64,000 bases of DNA from positions 1,318,390,286-1,318,454,285 of the forward strand of contig CM068367.1 in the NCBI GenBank assembly GCA_034769895.1. Direction: 5' to 3'. The stretch's first letter is position 1. Each line of letters opens with the position of its first letter. This DNA is from Magicicada septendecula. Taxonomy: Eukaryota; Arthropoda; Insecta; Hemiptera; Cicadidae. Position numbers and translations under genes: made by a program. Below the pieces are notes generated by a model. It saw only the letters and a list, made by a program, of their open reading frames with translations, had not been told where the DNA came from and did no database searches. This document shows positions 24,786-38,124 of this stretch, piece after piece.

Positions 24786-27028
24786 TGTAACGCAACAGAA
24801 ATGCTAGCATTCATGTTACATAAAAACAAGGTTCACAGAATAATAAACAAGTCAATATATAACCCCATAATAGAACAAAGATCCAATAATCACAATTACA
24901 ACATAGATAAAGGTAAATAAGGATGCAAGGTAGTGTTAACAAGAATAAACGAACCCGTAAGTTAGATAATAGTTGATGATATATGTTTAGTGAAAAGCAA
25001 ACAAAAAAATGAAACAATGATTTACTTTATAGTAATAACAAATAAGAATTTTGAGTTAAGAGGTATTATTTTGTGACAACAAATGTTATGATAAAGTTTA
25101 TGTTATGTTATACCAAGTATGTGTCGAGTTAATGAAAGATAATAACAAGTTGTATTATTCAATGACGGTTGTAGAATGAAGTGTGAAGCAGCTAATTAAT
25201 GTTAATAGATTTGAATTTTCTTATATGTGATCCATAGGTCAACATAAAATTGTTATTAGATATGGAAAAAATAATTGTTTATGTAAATGTTAATAGTTAA
25301 GATTTGATTATATGTATGAATTTATGTAAAAGGGGCTATAGATGTGTACCAGTTGTAAACACAGGTAGATCCGTTTACAATAAAAGGCCTAACAGCCAAA
25401 ACTACTATACAAACACTCATAACATGAAGGTTAGGTACATCAATTAATAATAATTAATAAATACGATTTGAAGAGCTAGAAAAAACATTAAATTAATAAT
25501 AATATATAATAAAATTTATACAAATTATGATAATACCATAATGCCATGATATCGATTAATGACATTTAATATCGAAAGTGTATTAAATATAAAAAAGGAA
25601 AAAAACCGGCTTATATCAAAAAACCAGCAGAATATGTGTAGAAAATAATAAACCAACTATCGGTAAAGTTACATTCCGATAGGATAGCAAATTGATAAGA
25701 AATAGACAAAAAATATATGAAATAAATACTATATTCAAGATATGCGGAAGGAAGAAGTTATGTGTTGTTAGGGACGACAGAAGAAGAGGAAGTTGTTGAC
25801 TTAACAATAATTGCTTTGATGAACTGAATGTGATGAGATTAAAAAACCCAAGAATAATCTATTTAATCGTAATATTCTAAATTATCAGATACGATTATAA
25901 AATACAAAATTCTAATGACAATATTTACATCTATCACCAATACAGTTTAACCAAATAACACTACAATATGAAATCTTAATAGAGAATAAATAACTGAATT
26001 CTACAAGAAAGAACTTGAACTGTCCCATATCCGAAGGGAATGGATGAGATATTAAATCAAATAGAAAGAATTAACAGTATCACAATTAATAATATTCACT
26101 ACACCAGAAATTATAACCTTTCAAATACACGGAACAACACTAATTGCTTCAACCGAAAGAAGAACTTATTTGGATCCTGGCGTTGCAGAAGAAACATCAA
26201 TCGGGCTGTAAATCAATCCGGTGAGCTGTATTTCCGAAGTGGACAGGACGAGAATTCCTTTTTAGTAAACAGAAGAAGGAAAATCGTACGGCATAATCGT
26301 CCAGAACAGCAAATTTATCAATCAACCGCCTACACGATTGGCTTCGTTCTAGTCTGGTAAATTATTATAATATTAATCATACTAACTACACAACACTACA
26401 AATTTGTAAATCTTGCATTCTTATCTATGTATTTTTAATCTTCCCTACAGTTAATAAGAACCTTCACACCCTGAATTAAATTAATTACAAATTAAAACAC
26501 ACTATATAACTAAATTTAAATAAGGTATCAGAATAACCAACAATCGATTCATACAATCTATAGCCCAAGCATATTTTAATTAGAACATATATTATTCAAT
26601 GTTAAGGAAGTAAACAAATAAAGAACCTTTATATATTGGCAAAATCTTGTTATTTGGAGTATGGTTAATGAGCTAGGAACAAAAAAGTAACTGAATAAGT
26701 ATAGAATAATTGGTTAACATAAACATTGAAATAACCTATAAGTTTCGTTGAGCCGATACTACAGCGCTTATAGCGGAATTATCTGACACCAAAGAGAGAG
26801 CGTAAAAATACAAAATTAGACAGAATTCTCTTCAAGGTATAATAGGGTTGGACGGGATTATAAAATAACTCATTAATTATTTAAGTTGCAGGTACACAAA
26901 CACTGATAGTTTTTAGAAAGCTAAGTTAATAATTAATTACTTACATCAATACATCCCACAACTCCAAATATCTCCGAGATTTACATAATTAAAATCATTC
27001 AAAACACATTGGCATAGGTGTATGTACA
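24786..27028 (+). repeat. Putative LTR, unit 5
   Basis: 2,243 bp with the short-form hairpin. The TATA-like box is changed to TATACAAA at 25406-25413. There is a small deletion in GATAATGAAACAAG (here GATAATAACAAG, near 25138), shared with units 6 and 7. Confidence 0.55.
26040..26360 (+). CDS. 106-codon ORF in LTR (unit 5)
   Basis: ATG present and open to TAA. Differs from unit 4 at a few codons (Gly for Ser at TCCGGTGAG, Val for Leu at TTAGTAAAC). Function unknown. Confidence 0.25.
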   Translation: MDEILNQIERINSITINNIHYTRNYNLSNTRNNTNCFNRKKNLFGSWRCRRNINRAVNQSGELYFRSGQDENSFLVNRRRKIVRHNRPEQQIYQSTAYTIGFVLVW

Positions 27029-27246
27029 AATTGACAAACCCAACAGTGGGGTTTTAAGGAGAGGAAACAAGTTTATCTACAAATTGACGATCATAACGTG
27101 GGACCTAATTAGGTGACGTGAGAGTGGTTACTTACAAATTGACGACGGCAACGTTGGGGAGGAAATAACGAGAATCCCGCGACCGTAAGAGACAACGTAA
27201 GAGCCGAGGGATCCATAACAAATTGGCGCTCAACCAGTGTAGGGCT
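27026..27246 (+). promoter_or_regulatory. Primer-site-like motif cluster, unit 5
   Basis: Four motifs; the fourth, at 27218, has the best match to a tRNA-Lys-type site. Confidence 0.45.
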
Positions 27247-27329
27247 TAGGTTAAGTAAAACCATAAGTATATTAATATTACTTAACCAGAGCAGGCAACT
27301 GTGGGAGACTAGAAATGCAATAGAGAAAG

Positions 27330-29050
27330 ATGATACAAAAGGAAACGAAACTGCAAGGACAAGAGAGACGATTAAGTTACGCGGAATGGACGACAGTACT
27401 ATTTAAGAAATTCAGCAAAGAGATGGGATACATAGAAAAGAATACGATCACGAAAGAGCGCAAATGAGTCGCGCGAATGAATTGGGAACACCAGACGACA
27501 AAATGACATTGAGAGAGATTTATGATGAAATGTGGGAGTTAGATGCCATGTGTAATAAAGAAAAGACTATTGGGACGACTAACGAAGAAGAAGATAACAA
27601 GGTGGAGAGGATGACTGAAAAAGATTGGGAAAGATGGGACGATAATGAAGAACAAATGAAAACCGAAAGAATAGGAGTATACGCCCAGGTGACAGAACAA
27701 TATACTCAGGAAGATTATGAACAATGGAAACGAGAAATAAGACCACCTGAAAAACCAATATAAACAGAAAACAAAGAATTAAGGGAATGGATAAGGGTGA
27801 TGTTTGAACTATCCCGAGAAGATATGTGTAACTGGAGGAAAAAACATAATCAAAAATATGAACTTATAGGAATGACAAATAATAAAAAGATAGAACAATC
27901 CAGTATACAAAAAGAAGTAAAAATAGTCAAAGTGAAGCAACAGAAGAAAATGTCAGAACAACCAAAGAAAGTGACCTATCAGGACGTAATGGACTTTCTG
28001 AGTCAACAGTTCAGAGAACTAAGGGAAAGCAATAAACAAACAATGGACAGTGGTTTCAAAGAAATGAATGAAAATTTTAGAAAACAGAATGAAAACTCAA
28101 AGAGACTGGAGGAAAAATTCGATAAAATGAATGAGGAAATTAAAGAAACCTCGAAACAAATTAACGAAAGGTTCGATAGAAATGATGAGAGTTTAAAACA
28201 AATGAAGGCAGAAATCGTACAAAGAAACGAAGAAAATTTAAGGCGAATGGATGAAAGAATTGAGAAAATGAACGAAGCAGGTTTAAAGCAGATTGAGGAC
28301 AAGAAGGAGCAGTTCAATAATGAGATAATGGAAACTTTCGAAGGGAAGTTTGAAAACGATAACACGCTTAGCCCAGAAGTGGATAAATACGAGGAGGAGA
28401 CAAATAAAGAAAGGGAGCTGTGTTTAAAGAATATGTCTAAAACACTAGACAGCACTTCCGAAGGTATTATAATAAATCTGACCATAGAAGAGAATATCCA
28501 GAGAATAAGGAAAATATGGAGAAAGAAAATAGTCAATACCAAAGAAGAAATGGAGATGAGGAAAGGTGGATTAATTAGTGCGTTTAACATCCCAGTTAAT
28601 GAACGAAGGGAGTTATGTAAGGGTATGAAATATAAAAGAAACTTCATGAAAATGACCAAAATGAACCACCATGGAATAATTACAAAAACATTAAATAAAT
28701 TTAAATGTCATTTAAATAAATCAACAATCAAAAGGTATACGACCACATCAATTATATCGTTAACACGGAAGATACCCGTAAAACATTTAGTAAATAGTCC
28801 AGATATCGAAGGGAAAGGAAGGGTATAATATACCAGTAATTATATTAGAATAGAGGAGATACGATACCTGATAATTCAAAGGGAGCTAAATATAACTGAA
28901 TACCCTGAATTAAATGAAGACTTTGCAACAGCCGAGTTACAGTACTGGCTTTGTATCCTGCACAAGAGATATGTAAAAAGTGTAGAAATTGTTATGAATA
29001 CTGCAGTCATCCGGACAACGGGTACAGTCGAATTAATAGACCATGGTTAG
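27330..29050 (+). pseudogene. Gag-like frame, unit 5, first copy
   Basis: Carries the 4-bp deletion near 27444, Gln-to-stop at 27761-27763 and Glu-to-stop at 28826-28828. The acidic stretch has Glu (GAGGAGGAG), shared with units 6 and 7. Confidence 0.5.
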
Positions 29051-29300
29051 AAAAAGAAACAGTCAACCAGAAAAATGGGACTGATGTTATGAAAACTGAC
29101 CAGGCAATCAATTGACAAGATACGGAAATATTATTTAATGAATAAATTCTAAAATATGATAAGAAAAACTTATTACCAGTCTTGAAGAGAAAATACTTGG
29201 AATTTAAAAAGAATTTGAGTTGAATACTACCACTAAATTCTAAAATACAATAAGAACCACTTATTATCGATTTTGAAGAAAACAAGAGTTTATAAAGTAA

Positions 29301-29423
29301 TGTTTATAAAGAAATAGTGTGAATAATGAATAATGAAATCCCAAGATTACAGAAGAAAGCGATAATTATTATTAAATGTTTATAAAGAAATAGTGTGAAT
29401 AATAAATAATGAAACCCCAGGAT
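29301..29423 (+). repeat. Short minisatellite block at duplication junction, unit 5
   Basis: One full 76-bp monomer and part of a second, ending at CCCCAGGAT, where the sequence jumps back into the gag-like coiled coil. Confidence 0.8.
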
Positions 29424-30359
29424 AAATTCGATAAAATGAATGAGGAAATTAAAGAAACCTCGAAACAAATTAACGAAAGGTTCGATAGAAATGATGAGAG
29501 TTTAAAACAAATGAAGGCAGAAATCGTACAAAGAAACGAAGAAAATTTAAGGCGAATGGATGAAAGAATTGAGAAAATGAACGAAGCAGGTTTAAAGCAG
29601 ATTGAGGACAAGAAGGAGCAGTTCAATAATGAGATAATGGAAACTTTCGAAGGGAAGTTTGAAAACGATAACACGCTTAGCCCAGAAGTGGATAAATACG
29701 AGGAGGAGACAAATAAAGAAAGGGAGCTGTGTTTAAAGAATATGTCTAAAACACTAGACAGCACTTCCGAAGGTATTATAATAAATCTGACCATAGAAGA
29801 GAATATCCAGAGAATAAGGAAAATATGGAGAAAGAAAATAGTCAATACCAAAGAAGAAATGGAGATGAGGAAAGGTGGATTAATTAGTGCGTTTAACATC
29901 CCAGTTAATGAACGAAGGGAGTTATGTAAGGGTATGAAATATAAAAGAAACTTCATGAAAATGACCAAAATGAACCACCATGGAATAATTACAAAAACAT
30001 TAAATAAATTTAAATGTCATTTAAATAAATCAACAATCAAAAGGTATACGACCACATCAATTATATCGTTAACACGGAAGATACCCGTAAAACATTTAGT
30101 AAATAGTCCAGATATCGAAGGGAAAGGAAGGGTAGAATATACCAGTAATTATATTAGAATAGAGGAGATACGATACCTGATAATTCAAAGGGAGCTAAAT
30201 ATAACTGAATACCCTGAATTAAATGAAGACTTTGCAACAGCCGAGTTACAGTACTGGCTTTGTATCATGCACAAGAGATATGTAAAAAGTGTAGAAATTG
30301 TTATGAATACTGCAGTCATCCGGACAACGGGTGCAGTCGAATTAATAGACCATGGTTAG
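29409..30359 (+). pseudogene. Duplicated gag-like C-terminal part, unit 5
   Basis: A 316-codon ORF made by the duplication. Its ATG and first codons come from a minisatellite monomer (ATGAAACCCCAGGAT) and continue in frame into the coiled coil at AAATTCGAT. It lacks the Glu-to-stop change of the neighbouring first copy, so it is open to the normal end. In-frame joining is probably chance; no promoter is evident. Confidence 0.4.
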
Positions 30360-30609
30360 AAAAAGAAACAGTCAACCAGAAAAATGGGACTGATGTTATG
30401 AAAACTGACCAGGCAATCAATTGACAAGATACGGAAATATTATTTAATGAATAAATTCTAAAATATGATAAGAAAAACTTATTACCAGTCTTGAAGAGAA
30501 AATACTTGGAATTTAAAAAGAATTTGAGTTGAATACTACCACTAAATTCTAAAATACAATAAGAACCACTTATTATCGATTTTGAAGAAAACAAGAGTTT
30601 ATAAAGTAA

Positions 30610-31188
30610 TGTTTATAAAGAAATAGTGTGAATAATGAATAATGAAACCCCAAGATTACAGAAGAAAGCGATAATTATTATTAAATGTTTATAAAGAAAT
30701 AGTGTGAATAATAAATAATGAAACCCCAGGATTACAGAAGAAAGCGATAATTATTATTAAATGTTTATAAAGAAATAGTGTGAATAATAAATAATGAAAC
30801 CCCAAGATTACAGAAGAAAGCGATAATTATTATTAAATGTTTATAAAGAAATAGTGTGAATAATAAATAATGACACCCCAGGATTACAGGAGAAAGCGAT
30901 AATTATTACTAAATGTTTATAAAGAAATAGTGTGAATAATAAATAATGAAACCCCAGGATTACAGAAGAAAGTGAGAATTATTATTAAATGTTTATAAAG
31001 AAATAGTGTGAATAATAAATAATGAAACCCCAAGATTACAGAAGAAAGCGATAATTATTATTAAATGTTTATAAAGAAATAGTGTGAATAATAAATAATG
31101 AAACCCCAGGATTACAGAAGAAAGTGAGAATTATTATTAAATGTTTATAAAGAGATAGTGTGAATAATGAATAATGAAACCCCAAGAT
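30610..31188 (+). repeat. 76-bp minisatellite, unit 5 main block
   Basis: About 7.6 monomers following the duplicated segment. It includes the GACACCCCAGG variant and a different order of monomer types from units 1 to 4. Confidence 0.85.
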
Positions 31189-32253
31189 AAAAGTTTTTAC
31201 CTCAAATCTACCTATGCAAAATAAAGAAAGAAAGAAAATCATATGACCTAAAATACATACTAAATTGCCAAATGATGGAACAATTTCAGTAAACGATTGA
31301 ATGTAACCAATATAATGTTAAAGAAGACAAGAAAGGAAGATTATTTATGAACATAATTCATTGAAAAATAAACAGCCAAAATAATGAAATACGATAAGAA
31401 GAAGAATAGTTGGGCTAAGGAATGTATTTAGTTTGAAATACAGTTATAATGATCATCACACAACAACTATTTAGAAAATATTGTGATCAGAGAAAAAACA
31501 AATGAAGAAGATACTTAGCATTACAATCTCAACAAAAATGAAAACAAAAATGATTACAAATGATAACTGTCAAAGTCAATATCAACGAATGTTTAAGGAA
31601 TTAAAATGGAATTACGAAATATGAAGAATAGTAATGAAGAAATATAAAGGCAACAAAGGAAAAAATCTTTACCCAAATATTTATTATTAAATAATTAAAG
31701 AGATTATTAGGAGACTATTATTATATTTTATAGCTGACTGTAGATGAATTCCAGCAGTACTATATTAAAATGTGGTGTGGACAGCAGAGTATGAAGCCAA
31801 ACAGTGCCTCTCTGAACTGTACCAACGCATGTGTTAGGGATTGTTAGGGAAATTAAATATTTAAGGAATATTAGAATAGTTGCAAGAATAACTTCAGTTT
31901 ACAAAAAAGTAGGACGAAGAAAACAGAAAGAAATGAGTTAACAGGAGAATAATTGAGAAATACAGTGATTATAGTAATTATAACTAGAAGAGATGTGAAA
32001 CTAATGTATCATTGAATATTGTAGCCAACTATCAACAAATAATGTTTACAGAAATAAAAATGATCAAGAATGTTAATTAAAATGATGAAATGTTATTAAA
32101 AAAAAAAATAAAAAAAAAAAAATATGAATACTAGTCTAATGAAGTTACCTTGAAAATCCCATCGTCAACCATTAACAATGAAATGAAGAAAAGGCATGTG
32201 AAAAAGACAAGTTTATTTGACCTAAACTTCATTCAGGTAAACTAAACTTTTCT

Positions 32254-32268
32254 AGGAGGGGGAGCATA
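32254..32268 (+). promoter_or_regulatory. Polypurine tract before LTR of unit 6
   Basis: Same 15 bases directly before TGTAACG. Confidence 0.55.
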
Positions 32269-34543
32269 TGTAACGCAACAGAAATGCGTTATGCATGTTA
32301 GCATTCAGAAATGCGAAATGTAGCATTCATGTTACATAAAAACAAGGTTCACAGAATAATAAACAAGTCAATATATAACCCCATAATAGAACAAAGATCC
32401 AATAATCACAATTACAACATAGATAAAGGTAAATAAGGATGCAAGGTAGTGTTAACAAGAATAAACGAACCTGTAAGTTAGATAATAGATGATGATATAT
32501 GTTTAGTGAAAAGCAAACAAAAAAATGAAACAATGATTTACTTTATAATAATAACAAATAAGAATTTTGAGTTAAGAGGTATTATTTTGTGACAACAAAT
32601 GTTATGATAAAGTTTATGTTATGTTATACCAAGTATGTGTCGAGTTAATGAAAGATAATAACAAGTTGTATTATTCAATGACGGTTGTAGAATGAAGTGT
32701 GAAGCAGCTAATTAATGTTAATAGATTTGAATTTTCTTATATGTGATCCATAGGTCAACATAAAATTGTTATTAGATATGGAAAAAATAATTATTTATGT
32801 AAATGTTAATAGTTAAGATTTGATTATATGTATGAATTTATGTAAAAGGGGCTATAGATGTGACCAGTTATAAACACAGGTAGATCCGTTTACAATAAAA
32901 GGCCTAACAGCCAAAACTACTATACAAACACTCATAACATGAAGGTTAGGTACATCAATTAATAATAATTAATAAATACGATTTGAAGAGCTAGAAAAAA
33001 CATTAAATTAATAATAATATATAATAAAATTTATACAAATTATGATAATACAATAATGCCATGATATCGATTAATGACATTTAATATCGAAAGTGTATTA
33101 AATATAATAAAGGAAAAAAACCGGCTTATATCAAAAAACCAGCAGAATATGTGTAGAAAATAATAAACCAACTAGCGGTAAAGTTACATTCCGATAGGAT
33201 AGCAAATTGATAAGAAATAGACAAAAAATATATGAAATAAATACTATATTCAAGATATGCGGAAGGAAGAAGTTATGTGTTGTTAGGGACGACAGAAGAA
33301 GAGGAAGTTGTTGACTTAACAATAATTGCTTTGATGAACTGAATGTGATGAGATTAAAAAACCCAAGAATAATCTATTTAATCGTAATATTCTAAATTAT
33401 CAGATACGATTATAAAATACAAAATTCTAATGACAATATTTACATCTATCACCAATACAGTTTAACCAAATAACACTACAATATGAAATCTTAATAGAGA
33501 ATAAATAACTGAATTCTACAAGAAAGAACTTGAACTGTCCCATATCCGAAGGGAATGGATGAGATATTAAATCAAATAGAAAGAATTAACAGTATCACAA
33601 TTAATAATATTCACTACACCAGAAATTATAACCTTTCAAATACACGGAACAACACTAATTGCTTCAACCGAAAGAAGAACTTATTTGGATCCTGGCGTTG
33701 CAGAAGAAACATCAATCGGGCTGTAAATCAATCCAGTGAGCTGTATTTCCGAAGTGGACAGGACGAGAATTCCTTTTTATTAAACAGAAGAAGGAAAATC
33801 GTACGGCATAATCGTCCAGAACAGCAAATTTATCAATCAACCGCCTACACGATTGGCTTCGTTCTAGTCTGGTAAATTATTATAATATTAATCATACTAA
33901 CTACACAACACTACAAATTTGTAAATCTTGCATTCTTATCTATGTATTTTTAATCTTCCCTACAGTTAATAAGAACCTTCACACCCTGAATTAAATTAAT
34001 TACAAATTAAAACACACTATATAACTAAATTTAAATAAGGTATCAGAATAACCAACAATCGATTCATACAATCTATAGCCCAAGCATATTTTAATTAGAA
34101 CATATATTATTCAATGTTAAGGAAGTAAACAAATAAAGAACCTTTATATATTGGCAAAATCTTGTTATTTGGAGTATGGTTAATGAGCTAGGAACAAAAA
34201 AGTAACTGAATAAGTATAGAATAATTGGTTAACATAAACATTGAAATAACCTATAAGTTTCGTTGAGCCGATACTACAGCGCTTATAGCGGAATTATCTG
34301 ACACCAAAGAGAGAGCGTAAAAATACAAAATTAGACAGAATTCTCTTCAAGGTATAATAGGGTTGGACGGGATTATAAAATAACTCATTAATTATTTAAG
34401 TTGCAGGTACACAAACACTGATAGTTTTTAGAAAGCTAAGTTAATAATTAATTACTTACATCAATACATCCCACAACTCCAAATATCTCCGAGATTTACA
34501 TAATTAAAATCATTCAAAACACATTGGCATAGGTGTATGTACA
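32269..34543 (+). repeat. Putative LTR with expanded terminal hairpin, unit 6
   Basis: 2,275 bp. After TGTAACGCAACAGAAATGC there are about 33 extra bases that repeat AAATGC and GTTAGCATTC type segments before CATGTTACA. The outer TGTAAC / GTTACA pair is kept. TATA-like box is TATACAAA (32921-32928). Confidence 0.55.
33555..33875 (+). CDS. 106-codon ORF in LTR (unit 6)
   Basis: ATG present, open to TAA, followed by the candidate intron. Function unknown. Confidence 0.25.
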   Translation: MDEILNQIERINSITINNIHYTRNYNLSNTRNNTNCFNRKKNLFGSWRCRRNINRAVNQSSELYFRSGQDENSFLLNRRRKIVRHNRPEQQIYQSTAYTIGFVLVW

Positions 34544-34761
34544 AATTGACAAACCCAACAGTGGGGTTTTAAGGAGAGGAAACAAGTTTATCTACAAATT
34601 GACGCTCATAACGTGGGACCTAATTAGGTGACGTGAGAGTGGTTACTTACAAATTGACGACGGCAACGTTGGGGAGGAAATAACGAGAATCCCGCGACCG
34701 TAAGAGACAACGTAAGAGCCGAGGGATCCATAACAAATTGGCGCTCAACCAGTGTAGGGCT
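34541..34761 (+). promoter_or_regulatory. Primer-site-like motif cluster, unit 6
   Basis: Four motifs with the last at 34733. The second reads GACGCTCATAACGTGGG, the closest of the second-position copies to a consensus primer site. Confidence 0.45.
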
Positions 34762-34844
34762 TAGGTTAAGTAAAACCATAAGTATATTAATATTACTTAA
34801 CCAGAGCAGGCAACTGTGGGAGACTAGAAATGCAATAGAGAAAG

Positions 34845-36565
34845 ATGATAAAAAAGGAAACGAAAATGCAAGGACAAGAGAGGCGATTAAGTTACGCGGA
34901 ATGGACGACAGTACTATTTAAGAAATTCAGCAAAGAGATGGGATACATAGAAAAGAATACGATCACGAAAGAGCGCAAATGAGTCGCGCGAATGAATTGG
35001 GAACACCAGACGACAAAATGACATTGAGAGAGATTTATGATGAAATGTGGGAGTTAGATGCCATGTGTAATAAAGAAAAGACTATTGGGACGACTAACGA
35101 AGAAGAAGATAACAAGGTGGAGAGGATGACTGAAAAAGATTGGGAAAGATGGGACGATAATGAAGAACAAATGAAAACCGAAAGAATAGGAGTATACGCC
35201 CAGGTGACAGAACAATATACTCAGGAAGATTATGAACAATGGAAACGAGAAATAAGACCACCTGAAAAACCAATATAAACAGAAAACAAAGAATTAAGGG
35301 AATGGATAAGGGTGATGTTTGAACTATCCCGAGAAGATATGTGTAACTGGAGGAAAAAACATAATCAAAAATATGAACTTATAGGAATGACAAATAATAA
35401 AAAGATAGAACAATCCAGTATACAAAAAGAAGTAAAAATAGTCAAAGTGAAGCAACAGAAGAAAATGTCAGAACAACCAAAGAAAGTGACCTATCAGGAC
35501 GTAATGGACTTTCTGAGTAAACAGTTCAGAGAACTAAGGGAAAGCAATAAACAAACAATGGACAGTGGTTTCAAAGAAATGAATGAAAATTTTAGAAAAC
35601 AGAATGAAAACTCAAAGAGACTGGAGGAAAAATTCGATAAAATGAATGAGGAAATTAAAGAAACCTCGAAACAAATTAACGAAAGGTTCGATAGAAATGA
35701 TGAGAGTTTAAAACAAATGAAGGCAGAAATCGTACAAAGAAACGAAGAAAATTTAAGGCGAATGGATGAAAGAATTGAGAAAATGAACGAAGCAGGTTTA
35801 AAGCAGATTGAGGACAAGAAGGAGCAGTTCAATAATGAGATAATGGAAACTTTCGAAGGGAAGTTTGAAAACGATAACACGCTTAGCCCAGAAGTGGATA
35901 AATACGAGGAGGAGACAAATAAAGAAAGGGAGCTGTGTTTAAAGAATATGTCTAAAACACTAGACAGCACTTCCGAAGGTATTATAATAAATCTGACCAT
36001 AGAAGAGAATATCCAGAGAATAAGGAAAATATGGAGAAAGAAAATAGTCAATACCAAAGAAGAAATGGAGATGAGGAAAGGTGGATTAATTAGTGCGTTT
36101 AACATCCCAGTTAATGAACGAAGGGAGTTATGTAAGGGTATGAAATATAAAAGAAACTTCATGAAAATGACCAAAATGAACCACCATGGAATAATTACAA
36201 ATACATTAAATAAATTTAAATGTCATTTAAATAAATCAACAATCAAAAGGTATACGACCACATCAATTATATCGTTAACACGGAAGATACCCGTAAAACA
36301 TTTAGTAAATAGTCCAGATATCGAAGGGAAAGGAAGGGTATAATATACCAGTAATTATATTAGAATAGAGGAGATACGATACCTGATAATTCAAAGGGAG
36401 CTAAATATAACTGAATACCCTGAATTAAATGAAGACTTTGCAACAGCCGAGTTACAGTACTGGCTTTGTATCCTGCACAAGAGATATGTAAAAAGTGTAG
36501 AAATTGTTATGAATACTGCAGTCATCCGGACAACGGGTGCAGTCGAATTAATAGACCATGGTTAG
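34845..36565 (+). pseudogene. Gag-like frame, unit 6, first copy
   Basis: Same three breaks as unit 5: 4-bp deletion near 34959, stop at 35276-35278 and stop at 36341-36343. A Lys-to-Asn change (ACAAATACATTA, near 36200) is private to unit 6 but present in both of its duplicated copies. Confidence 0.5.
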
Positions 36566-36815
36566 AAAAAGAAACAGTCAACCAGAAAAATGGGACTGAT
36601 GTTATGAAAACTGACCAGGCAATCAATTGACAAGATACGGAAATATTATTTAATGAATAAATTCTAAAATATGATAAGAAAAACTTATTACCAGTCTTGA
36701 AGAGAAAATACTTGGAATTTAAAAAGAATTTGAGTTGAATACTACCACTAAATTCTAAAATACAATAAGAACCACTTATTATCGATTTTGAAGAAAACAA
36801 GAGTTTATAAAGTAA

Positions 36816-36938
36816 TGTTTATAAAGAAATAGTGTGAATAATGAATAATGAAATCCCAAGATTACAGAAGAAAGCGATAATTATTATTAAATGTTTATAA
36901 AGAAATAGTGTGAATAATAAATAATGAAACCCCAGGAT
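36816..36938 (+). repeat. Short minisatellite block at duplication junction, unit 6
   Basis: Same partial block and junction as in unit 5. Confidence 0.8.
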
Positions 36939-37874
36939 AAATTCGATAAAATGAATGAGGAAATTAAAGAAACCTCGAAACAAATTAACGAAAGGTTCGA
37001 TAGAAATGATGAGAGTTTAAGACAAATGAAGGCAGAAATCGTACAAAGAAACGAAGAAAATTTAAGGCGAATGGATGAAAGAATTGAGAAAATGAACGAA
37101 GCAGGTTTAAAGCAGATTGAGGACAAGAAGGAGCAGTTCAATAATGAGATAATGGAAACTTTCGAAGGGAAGTTTGAAAACGATAACACGCTTAGCCCAG
37201 AAGTGGATAAATACGAGGAGGAGACAAATAAAGAAAGGGAGCTGTGTTTAAAGAATATGTCTAAAACACTAGACAGCACTTCCGAAGGTATTATAATAAA
37301 TCTGACCATAGAAGAGAATATCCAGAGAATAAGGAAAATATGGAGAAAGAAAATAGTCAATACCAAAGAAGAAATGGAGATGAGGAAAGGTGGATTAATT
37401 AGTGCGTTTAACATCCCAGTTAATGAACGAAGGGAGTTATGTAAGGGTATGAAATATAAAAGAAACTTCATGAAAATGACCAAAATGAACCACCATGGAA
37501 TAATTACAAATACATTAAATAAATTTAAATGTCATTTAAATAAATCAACAATCAAAAGGTATACGACCACATCAATTATATCGTTAACACGGAAGATACC
37601 CGTAAAACATTTAGTAAATAGTCCAGATATCGAAGGGAAAGGAAGGGTAGAATATACCAGTAATTATATTAGAATAGAGGAGATACGATACCTGATAATT
37701 CAAAGGGAGCTAAATATAACTGAATACCCTGAATTAAATGAAGACTTTGCAACAGCCGAGTTACAGTACTGGCTTTGTATCCTGCACAAGAGATATGTAA
37801 AAAGTGTAGAAATTGTTATGAATACTGCAGTCATCCGGACAACGGGTGCAGTCGAATTAATAGACCATGGTTAG
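36924..37874 (+). pseudogene. Duplicated gag-like C-terminal part, unit 6
   Basis: 316 codons, started by a minisatellite ATG in frame with the coiled coil. Carries the unit-6 Lys-to-Asn change, which shows that the two copies within the unit have been homogenised since the unit was duplicated. Confidence 0.4.
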
Positions 37875-38124
37875 AAAAAGAAACAGTCAACCAGAAAAAT
37901 GGGACTGATGTTATGAAAACTGACCAGGCAATCAATTGACAAGATACGGAAATATTATTTAATGAATAAATTCTAAAATATGATAAGAAAAACTTATTAC
38001 CAGTCTTGAAGAGAAAATACTTGGAATTTAAAAAGAATTTGAGTTGAATACTACCACTAAATTCTAAAATACAATAAGAACCACTTATTATCGATTTTGA
38101 AGAAAACAAGAGTTTATAAAGTAA

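Larger units (their letters stand above)
24786..32268 (+). mobile_element. Array unit 5 (enlarged)
   Basis: 7,483 bp, longer than normal because of an internal 1,309-bp tandem duplication (28115-29423 copied to 29424-30732). The duplicated segment runs from inside the coiled coil of the gag-like frame to the second minisatellite monomer. The tail 31189-32253 is noncoding. Confidence 0.75.
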
